Source: Carbonactinospora thermoautotrophica (GTDB taxonomy: Bacteria; Actinomycetota; Actinomycetes; Streptomycetales; Carbonactinosporaceae). From it: a DNA stretch of 64,000 bases. The notes under the pieces are model-generated. The model was not told the origin of the DNA, did no database searches, and worked only from the letters and a program-made list of their open reading frames with translations. Within the stretch, counting starts at the first letter, position 1. Every line of letters starts with the position of its first letter. A program made the translations under genes and the position numbers. The stretch is taken from positions 310,001 to 374,000 of the forward strand of contig NZ_JYIJ01000016.1 in assembly GCF_001543895.1 (NCBI RefSeq), written 5' to 3'. Shown piece by piece: positions 33,839 through 40,156 of the stretch.

Positions 33839-34317
33839 GTCCTCTCCCCTGGCTTGAGGAGCGCGCCGAGGCGCTCGATGGATGTGATCAGGAAGTCCCT
33901 GATCACGGGTGCGTGCTCGGGCTCGATGAAGTCGAACGGCTCGCTCCAGCGGCTCTCCAGCTCGCGCTGGCACTCGGCGACCAGTTCGCGACCGGCCTCG
34001 GTGATGTGGAGCCGCACGACCCTGCGGTCCTTGCCGTCACGGCGGCGTTCCACCAGCCCGTCCCGTTCCAGGGTGTCGACGATCCCGGTGAGCGTCGCCG
34101 GCGTGCACCAGGCGGCCTGCGCCGCCTCCCGGGAGGTCACCCCGTCGCGGCGCGCCAGCGTGATCAACAGGCTCATCCCGCTGGACGAGACCCGTGGGGA
34201 GTCCATCAGCCGGAAGAAGAGCAACCCGTTCAGCCGGGCGACGACGTTGAGCAACGCCGGGATCGTCATCTCCCGCAGCCGCTCCGGGTCGGTCCACCCG
34301 AGATCGTCGCGCACCAC
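33835..34317 (-). CDS. MarR-family transcriptional regulator
   Basis: A winged-helix regulator, about 160 aa. The wHTH spans TSREAAQAAWCTPATLTGIVDTLE and the wing is RRDGKDRRVVRLHITEAG, both classic MarR features. The longest frame starts at TTG 34353, but that codon falls within a dyad in AT-rich DNA, so I prefer GTG 34317. Its stop overlaps the presumed GTG start of the ABC ATPase. The three genes form an operon that it probably represses. Ligand unknown. Confidence 0.9.
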   Translation of the reverse strand: MVRDDLGWTDPERLREMTIPALLNVVARLNGLLFFRLMDSPRVSSSGMSLLITLARRDGVTSREAAQAAWCTPATLTGIVDTLERDGLVERRRDGKDRRVVRLHITEAGRELVAECQRELESRWSEPFDFIEPEHAPVIRDFLITSIERLGALLKPGERT

Positions 34318-34331
34318 GAGAAGAATGTTAG

Positions 34332-34364
34332 CTACCGTATTATTAGGCAGCAAGATAATTAGGT
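34332..34364. promoter_or_regulatory. Probable MarR operator
   Basis: Imperfect dyad TACCGTATTAT (34332-34342) and ATAATTAGGTA (34354-34364), 9 of 11 positions matching, with an 11-nt spacer. It lies in a short AT-rich region just upstream of the MarR-ABC operon. Overlap with the TTG at 34353 argues that translation begins further downstream. Confidence 0.6.
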
Positions 34365-34401
34365 ATCAAAGTTTAGTGATGATCGAGGGGCATGGCGAGG
34401 C

Positions 34402-34839
34402 TCAGGTCGCGGGCAGGGCGGTGGCGAGCAGGACGACGCCGAGCGAGCCGACGAGTGAAGTGACCGCCATGGCGCGGGCGAAGGCGGGACGGCCGCGGCC
34501 GTTCGCCCAGCCGTGCAGCATGGCCGCGACCATGACGGCGACGAAGAGCAGCAGCTTGGCGGCGAGGACGCGGCCGTAGCCGGGGTAGTACAGCGATTCC
34601 CAGGTGACCCCTTTGTGCCAGGCCATGGCGATGCCCGTGGTGATCTGCACCGGCAGGAAGAACGCGCCGGTGAACTGGCCGAAACGCCGTCCGATCGCGC
34701 GCAGCACCCGGCCGCGCTGGCCGGTGTCCAGCGTGTCGCGGGCGAGGGGCAGGACGACCAGCGAGATGGTGAGCTGGCCGCCGACCCAAAGCGCCGCGGA
34801 GGTGACGTGCAGGAAACGGATCAACGCCCACCAGGTCAT
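34402..34839 (-). CDS. CopD/DUF-type four-helix membrane protein
   Basis: A 145-aa membrane protein with four helices (about residues 5-30, 45-70, 80-100 and 115-140). LIRFLHVTSAALWVGGQLTI at the N-terminus with its histidine, and the later MLHGWANG, resemble CopD and related copper-export or heme-binding families. ATG 34839 has GAGGTGAT upstream. It starts 4 bp after the nitrite reductase gene ends, in the same operon, so a role in copper supply or NO handling is plausible. Confidence 0.75.
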   Translation of the reverse strand: MTWWALIRFLHVTSAALWVGGQLTISLVVLPLARDTLDTGQRGRVLRAIGRRFGQFTGAFFLPVQITTGIAMAWHKGVTWESLYYPGYGRVLAAKLLLFVAVMVAAMLHGWANGRGRPAFARAMAVTSLVGSLGVVLLATALPAT

Positions 34840-34843
34840 GCGA

Positions 34844-37333
34844 TCACCTCGTGACCCGGAACAGACCGTGGGCGCCGTTCTCGGCGTGGCGCATGTCGTG
34901 GTCGACGAACGGGTAGTTGCCGGGCTCGGGGAAGACGGTCTCCACGAAGCCACCCTGGGCGGGTGCGAGATCGAGGACCTGCGCGCCCCCCGGATCGTCC
35001 TTGCGGAGCAGATAGGCGCCTTCCTTGTACACGGTGTCGAACCTGGTTCCCACGATGTGGAAGGCCGTGCCGGATGCGGGCCCGGCGGCGACCACCCACA
35101 CGCGCACCCGTTCTCCCGCTCGGGCGGCGAGCGGCGCGTGGTCGTAACCGGCCGCTGTCCCGTTGAACATCCAGGCGTCCGGGCGCCCTTCTCGCATGTT
35201 CGCGACCTGGGCCTGGCTACCTGGCTCTCCCCGGTACAGTTCGCCCTGGACGAGGAGGTACTCGCGGTCGACGCGGGGCAGCCCGGGCGGATCGATGATC
35301 ACGGCACCGTACATGCCGTTGGCGATGTGCTGGAGCATCGGGTGAGTCGAGCAGTGGTAGAGCCAGGCACCGGCCCGATCGGCCCGGAACTGGTAGACGA
35401 GCCGCTCACCCGGCTGGATGGTGCGCATCGGCCCGTCCGGGGCGAGCGCTCCGGCGTGGAAGTCGATGCCGTGCCCCATCGTGCCGTCGTTGACGAACGT
35501 CACCGTGAACACGTCGCCGACCTTGCCACGCAGCACCGGGCCGGGGACGGTTCCGTTGAACGTCCACATCCGCTGGCGCACGCCGGGGGCGACCTCCAGG
35601 TCCCTCTCCATCGCGTGGATCTCGACACGGTGCTCGGTGCCGCCAGGCGCGGGCCGCAGCGTGGCATCGTACGGGCGCCAGCCCGGGCTCATCGGCCCGG
35701 ACAAGTCGAGCCCGCCGAGTGAACCCTGGGCATCCTGCTGCGGCATCCCCGGGTCGTCCCCGTGATGGTGGCCGGAACCGTCGCCGGTCACCCGAACATG
35801 CAGGGTCATGCCGGCGGCCCGGTGGCCGGGAACCGTGCACCAGGCTTCCACCGACCGGGTCAGCGGGGGCAGGCGCAGCACGGCGGTCTCACCCGGGTCG
35901 AGCAGTTCGGTGTGCTCGCCGGTCGCGAACCGCAGGTCGTGGCGTTGGGCATCCCGGTTGGTGACGCGGAGCACGAGGCGTGTGCCCGCCGCGGCGTCGA
36001 TCGCGGCGGGCTGGATCCGCATGTCGGCGAGCGTCACGTCGACCGTGCGTGTGTCTCCGGTGACCGTGCCCGTGTTTCCGGCGACCGTCACCGGCTGAGG
36101 GCGGGGAGCGCCGCTGACCGCCACGCCCACCGCACCCGCCGTGAGCAGGGTCCCAACGACGATCCCGGCGACCGCGGGTGAGGGACGCGGGACCCGACGG
36201 GAACCCCGAGCTTGCAAGAGCGCCACCACCGCGAGCACCGTGAAGGCGGCCAGCGCGGTGATCACGACCGCCCAGCCGAGCAACGCGAGAGGTCGTGGCA
36301 CCGGCAGCGCGATCAGGGGCAGTGCCGCGTTGACGGCGCTGACCCGGGCCACCCAGCCCCGCTCCAAGGTCGCCGCGGTCGCCTTGAGGCGGGCCGGGCC
36401 GCCACCGAGGACGACCGGCAGCAGATATGTCAGGGCACCGAGCAGGATCTGACCGACGAAGCCGACGATCGCCGACGTCACCAGCGGGTCCGGCGGGAGA
36501 GCCGGGCCCTTGCGGGCCACCAGGACGAGGTCGGCGAGCACGACGACGGCGAACCAGGCCGTGCCCGCCGCGATCATCCACGACGCCGCCGTGTGCGGGC
36601 CGCGCCGTCGGGCGGTCCGGACGAAGGGGACCAGCGACAGCGCCACCGCGGTCGCGTACAGCGCGAGCCCGGCGACGGCGACCGCCTGGTTGGCGGCGAG
36701 CAGCCCGACGACGGCGAGCGCCAGACCCGGCACCGCGACCCGCAGCGCCCGCCGGGCCACCATGTCGACGTCGTCCGTCGCGCGGGTGCGCAGCACCGTG
36801 GGCCAGAGGAGGAACAGGGTGCCCAGCACGGTCAGACCGACCCAGCCGAGCACGTTCGCGTGGACGTGCGCGGCGTGCAGCCGTTCGTGCCAGGACCCCG
36901 GTGTGAGGTGTCCGGCCATGAGGCCGCCCATCGTGCCGCCCGCGACCAGCGCCGCCCCGGCCGCGACGTACCAGGAGACGAGACGGGAGAACCGGCTGGG
37001 GAGCGTGCGACGTACCCGCACGGCGAGCATCACGGTGTGCGACCCCACGACCATGACGACGGCTGCGGCGCCGGCCGCGGTGAGCGCCGGGAGGTCGATG
37101 ACGACCCCGGCCAGCACGGCGGCCACGCCCGCGTTGAGCGCGCCCAACCGGATCGCCGACCAGCGGGCGGACGGCTGCGGCGCGCGCAGCAGGACCACGG
37201 CGAAGTGTTCGCTCCAGGTGAGGATGGCGTTGGTCACCGCACCCAGCAGGAACAGGTGGACCAGCAGCCAGCGCGGCACGGGCAGCCAGTCCCGGGTGAG
37301 CGTCGCGATCACGGTGAGGACGAGCCACGCCAC
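34844..37333 (-). CDS. nirK: Membrane-anchored three-cupredoxin copper nitrite reductase (NirK type)
   Basis: A large fusion. Residues 1-395 form about 12 membrane helices and include HAAHVHANVLGWVGLTVLG, histidine-rich like NnrS/cbb3-related proteins. Residues about 420-510 are a type-1 cupredoxin with RHDLRF, WCTVPGH and a methionine ligand. Residues about 540-829 are a two-domain NirK core: HGIDFH, YHCSTHPMLQHIANGM, FHIVGT and VDHDMRH supply all type-1 and type-2 copper ligands plus the catalytic aspartate and histidine. It should reduce nitrite to NO on the outer face of the membrane. The uninterrupted frame starts at GTG 37333. A GTG at 37437, overlapping the NnrS stop and with AAAGGAG upstream, may be the true start if a base is missing near 37405. 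Operon with NnrS-like and CopD-like genes. Confidence 0.9.
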   Translation of the reverse strand: MAWLVLTVIATLTRDWLPVPRWLLVHLFLLGAVTNAILTWSEHFAVVLLRAPQPSARWSAIRLGALNAGVAAVLAGVVIDLPALTAAGAAAVVMVVGSHTVMLAVRVRRTLPSRFSRLVSWYVAAGAALVAGGTMGGLMAGHLTPGSWHERLHAAHVHANVLGWVGLTVLGTLFLLWPTVLRTRATDDVDMVARRALRVAVPGLALAVVGLLAANQAVAVAGLALYATAVALSLVPFVRTARRRGPHTAASWMIAAGTAWFAVVVLADLVLVARKGPALPPDPLVTSAIVGFVGQILLGALTYLLPVVLGGGPARLKATAATLERGWVARVSAVNAALPLIALPVPRPLALLGWAVVITALAAFTVLAVVALLQARGSRRVPRPSPAVAGIVVGTLLTAGAVGVAVSGAPRPQPVTVAGNTGTVTGDTRTVDVTLADMRIQPAAIDAAAGTRLVLRVTNRDAQRHDLRFATGEHTELLDPGETAVLRLPPLTRSVEAWCTVPGHRAAGMTLHVRVTGDGSGHHHGDDPGMPQQDAQGSLGGLDLSGPMSPGWRPYDATLRPAPGGTEHRVEIHAMERDLEVAPGVRQRMWTFNGTVPGPVLRGKVGDVFTVTFVNDGTMGHGIDFHAGALAPDGPMRTIQPGERLVYQFRADRAGAWLYHCSTHPMLQHIANGMYGAVIIDPPGLPRVDREYLLVQGELYRGEPGSQAQVANMREGRPDAWMFNGTAAGYDHAPLAARAGERVRVWVVAAGPASGTAFHIVGTRFDTVYKEGAYLLRKDDPGGAQVLDLAPAQGGFVETVFPEPGNYPFVDHDMRHAENGAHGLFRVTR

Positions 37334-37433
37334 GACGACCGCGTTCGCCCGGGCGTGCCAGGCGGCGCGGCGGCGTGCCGGAGGGGCGGAGGCGGCGGTC
37401 CACCGGGCAGGTCGACGCGTACGTCCACCAAAG

Positions 37434-38711
37434 TCACAGAGGCTCCTTTCCCGGCTTGTTCGCCGGCTTCCTGACCAGCCGGGTCGCGGCGACGGCGCAG
37501 CCGGCGAAGGCGAGCAGCGCCACCTCGCCGAGGACCCCGCCCGCGGTCCGCAGGGCGTCGACGCCGATGAGATCGCCGGTCACGCGCACCAGCAGCGTCG
37601 TGTGCAGCAGTACGACAGGTGCGTACAGCACCGGGTGGTAGGGCAGCCGGACCCGCAGCACGGCGGGCAGGATCACCGGCGCGTGCCCGAAGACCAGGGA
37701 GATGACGAAACCGAGGAACAGCGCGTGCAGCGCGGCGTCGTAGCGGCCCCCGTCGTCCTGGAGGCCGCCGGCGGCCCACAGGACCCCGGCCACCGCCAGC
37801 CAGGCGTACCCGACGAGCAGGCACCAGGCGGTGTAACGCGGCAGTCCGCTGCCCCTCACCGTGCGCCGCGCGACGTCGTGGCGGGCGAGCCAGGCCGCGA
37901 GCAGCAGCAGGCCCCCGCCTGCCACCCGCCAGCCGATGTCCGGTACCACCGCCGATGCCACGGTGCCCGCGGCGAGCCCGGCGACCGCCGCCATCGAGCC
38001 ATTCACCACCCGTCGTCGCGGGAACGCGATGCGAGCCAGCTCCAGCCGCTCACCGACGATGGTCAACACCAGGAACGCGGCCAGCCACGGCACGATGTCC
38101 CGAACGTCGCGGCCGGCGAGCCACAGCAGCCCACCGGAGTACCACGCGACCGCGCCGGTGAGCTGCAACAGCACCTCGCCGCTGGGGCTACGTCCCAGCA
38201 GCACCAGGTACACCGCGATCAGCCAGCCCCCGGCCGCCGTGAGCAGTATCCGGCCGAGCGGATCCGCCTGCCCGGCCGCGGTGGCGAGCCCTCCGGACAC
38301 GGCGAGCGCCGGGGCCGCGTACGCCCACGGCCGGCCGAGGGCAACCGCACGCTCGAGCGCCACGAGCGTGCCCAGGAAGCCGAGCGTCATCAGGGGCCCG
38401 TGCCCGGCGGCGAACGCCGCGTGCGGAAGCGGCGCTTTGATGCCGAGCAAGGCGAGGCCGCCCCACAGCGCGACGAGCAGGCACAACAGCGCCCCGGCGA
38501 GCAGTGGCAGCCGGCGGACGGCGACCGCGGGGCGGCCGGGAGCTGTGGCTGCGCCGCGGGCTTCGGCAAGGACCTCCCGTCGGCTCGCCACCGGTCCTCC
38601 CGACCCGGGCCGACGAGCCATCGACGCAGGGGCTCCGGATGTCGGCCGCCACGGCTCACGGGGGCCGGCGTCCGGTGTGCCCACGGGTCCACCGGGGTTC
38701 GGTTCGGTCAC
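37434..38711 (-). CDS. NnrS-like multi-pass heme/copper membrane protein
   Basis: A 425-aa membrane protein with 11-12 helices after a Pro/Gly-rich N-terminal tail (residues 1-60). Conserved-looking pieces are AAGHGPLMTLGFLGTLVALERAVALG, VGERLELAR and LHALFLGFVISLVFGHAPVILPAVL, with several intramembrane histidines. The pattern matches the NnrS family, heme/copper proteins that protect against nitrosative stress during denitrification. GTG 38711 is used; the longer frame runs into the divergent hemerythrin gene. Its stop overlaps a GTG that may start the nitrite reductase, so they are coupled. Confidence 0.8.
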   Translation of the reverse strand: MTEPNPGGPVGTPDAGPREPWRPTSGAPASMARRPGSGGPVASRREVLAEARGAATAPGRPAVAVRRLPLLAGALLCLLVALWGGLALLGIKAPLPHAAFAAGHGPLMTLGFLGTLVALERAVALGRPWAYAAPALAVSGGLATAAGQADPLGRILLTAAGGWLIAVYLVLLGRSPSGEVLLQLTGAVAWYSGGLLWLAGRDVRDIVPWLAAFLVLTIVGERLELARIAFPRRRVVNGSMAAVAGLAAGTVASAVVPDIGWRVAGGGLLLLAAWLARHDVARRTVRGSGLPRYTAWCLLVGYAWLAVAGVLWAAGGLQDDGGRYDAALHALFLGFVISLVFGHAPVILPAVLRVRLPYHPVLYAPVVLLHTTLLVRVTGDLIGVDALRTAGGVLGEVALLAFAGCAVAATRLVRKPANKPGKEPL

Positions 38712-38724
38712 GCCTCGATTTTGC

Positions 38725-38766
38725 ACAACATTAGTTGTAAGTACAAAATGAATCGTAAAAATTACG
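38725..38766. promoter_or_regulatory. Cluster of three palindromes in the nnrS-hemerythrin divergent promoter
   Basis: Within a 75-bp AT-rich intergenic region lie ACAAC-ATTA-GTTGT (38725-38738), overlapping TTGTA-AG-TACAA (38735-38746), and CGTAA-AAA-TTACG (38754-38766). All are perfect. Genes on both sides are NO-related, so these are good candidates for an NO- or redox-responsive regulator (NsrR, FNR/DNR-like); none matches a consensus I can state with certainty. Confidence 0.65.
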
Positions 38767-38786
38767 TCCATCCTCCAGGAGCATCG

Positions 38787-39626
38787 ATGAGGCCATCCGA
38801 CGCCGCGGCCGACGCGCAGCAGGCCGCTTGTGAAGCCCGGCAGGAGCACGTCGTGGCTGCGATTCGCGCCCACCACGCCCAGCTCGCCCGCACCCTGGTC
38901 GACCGCACGGTGACCGTGCAGGACTCGGTCGACCGCCTGACCGTGGCCCGCGACGGGCAGCGCGCGGCGCTCGTCTCCTTCTGCGAGCAGGAACTGCTCC
39001 CCCACGCGGCGGCCGAGGAGGAGACGCTCTACCGCGCCGCAGCGGATCTGCCGGAGACCAGGCTGCTGGCCCGTGCCATGATCGCCCAGCACGGCCAGCT
39101 GCGCGAGGCGGTGAGCGGACTCGCGCAGGCCCGCACCCCCGCCGAGATCGCGGGCCACACCGCAGCCCTGCGCGTGATGTTCCTCACTCACCTCGACGCG
39201 GAGAACGACCTGCTGTTGCCCGCCTTGGTCGACGCCGGCGTCGACGTGGCGTCACTGCTGGAGGGGATGCACGAGATCCTCGGCACCGGCCGCCAGCCAG
39301 AGGCGGCCGCGCCGGGTACCGGCTGCACCTGCGGCGGGCATCACGACTCCATGGGGGAGCCCGGCGCGACCGCCGAGCTGATCGACGGCGAGCTCGACGT
39401 GCGCCGGCTGGTGCCGGCCGAGCGGCACCGGCAGATCTTCGCCACATTCCGGGCGCTGCCGGAAGGGTCGGCGTTCGTTCTCGTCAACGACCACGACCCC
39501 AAGCCCCTGTACTACCAGTTCGCGGCGGAGCACCCGGGTGAGTTCGTCTGGGAGTACCTCGAGTCCGGGCCGCAGACATGGCGGGTCCGCATCGGCCGTC
39601 CCCGAGCAGGTGATCAGTGCGCGTGA
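38787..39626 (+). CDS. Hemerythrin-domain protein fused to DUF2249
   Basis: A 279-aa cytosolic protein. Residues about 20-165 are a hemerythrin four-helix bundle with the di-iron ligands HHAQLARTL, HAAAEEETLY, QHGQLREAV and HLDAENDLLLPAL. A short linker with CTCGGHHD leads to a DUF2249 domain (about 195-272, LDVRRLVPAERHRQIFATF, FVLVNDHDPKPLYYQF, WEYLESGP). Such fusions occur with denitrification genes and are linked to NO or oxygen handling. ATG 38787 has CAGGAG 5 nt upstream. It is divergent from the nnrS-nirK operon. Confidence 0.92.
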   Translation: MRPSDAAADAQQAACEARQEHVVAAIRAHHAQLARTLVDRTVTVQDSVDRLTVARDGQRAALVSFCEQELLPHAAAEEETLYRAAADLPETRLLARAMIAQHGQLREAVSGLAQARTPAEIAGHTAALRVMFLTHLDAENDLLLPALVDAGVDVASLLEGMHEILGTGRQPEAAAPGTGCTCGGHHDSMGEPGATAELIDGELDVRRLVPAERHRQIFATFRALPEGSAFVLVNDHDPKPLYYQFAAEHPGEFVWEYLESGPQTWRVRIGRPRAGDQCA

Positions 39627-39912
39627 TGAGCTCTCCTCACCGTCTCGGCGACCGCCGCGGAGGCCGGCGAGCGCGGCGGCTGCCGCGCTCCTCGGCCGAG
39701 CGGAGTGTGGCGGCCCAAGGGGTCCCCCATCCCCGAGCCGGCCTGAAACGCGCTCCCGACCTCGGATCGAATGACGATCCACCACACGTCGTCGCGGTGT
39801 GCACCGACCGCGCGGTAGCTCACACGCTGGCAGAGCTGGTCCTGTCCGGCGTGCTCGCCTCCCCGGAAGTGGCGTGATCGGCTCGTTAGCAAATCCGTTA
39901 GCAACAGGCACC
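39627..39912. other. Gene-poor region between hemerythrin gene and initiator tRNA
   Basis: About 285 bp. Two overlapping frames exist (around 39617-39877 on + and 39614-39904 on -), but neither has a recognisable domain or a good ribosome binding site. I see no supported gene here. Confidence 0.35.
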
Positions 39913-39947
39913 AAAAACGCCCGAGGACCGTACGGTCCTCGGGCGTT
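39913..39947 (-). terminator. Rho-independent terminator of the initiator tRNA
   Basis: A perfect 32-bp palindrome (39916-39947; arm AACGCCCGAGGACCGT) followed on the minus strand by a five-T tract. It begins 8 bp past the tRNA 3' end and fits an intrinsic terminator. Confidence 0.88.
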
Positions 39948-39955
39948 CTCCCTAG

Positions 39956-40029
39956 TAGCGGGGGCAGGATTTGAACCTGCGACCTCTGGGTTATGAGCCC
40001 AGCGAGCTACCGAGCTGCTCCACCCCGCG
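39956..40029 (-). tRNA. Initiator tRNA-fMet (CAT anticodon)
   Basis: A 74-nt cloverleaf read on the minus strand: it begins CGCGGGG, has anticodon CAT in the loop CTCATAA, and a GGTTCAAATCC T-arm. Initiator features are the unpaired C1:A72 and three consecutive G:C pairs in the anticodon stem (GGG/CCC). The 3' CCA is not encoded. Confidence 0.97.
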
Positions 40030-40156
40030 TCGACGGTTCAGACGTTACGTGATCGCGGTGCCGATTCGCAAATCGGCGGTTGACCCGCGTTCACGGGGTC
40101 GGGCACGCGTTTCCGCGTGCCCGACCTGTGCAACATCTTCGGTGACCGTCCTATTC

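Noticed and set aside
33722-33973. An 83-codon minus-strand frame starting before the ABC ATPase
   Set aside because: It is the out-of-frame reading through the ATPase N-terminus and MarR end; its GTG at 33838 is used only as the presumed start of the frameshifted ATPase.
36510-39626. A 1038-codon open frame on the plus strand
   Set aside because: Only its last 279 codons (from ATG 38787) are the real hemerythrin protein. The rest is antisense to nitrite reductase and NnrS genes and is low-complexity.
39614-39904. Two overlapping small frames before the initiator tRNA
   Set aside because: Neither has motifs, good start signals or clear codon bias.
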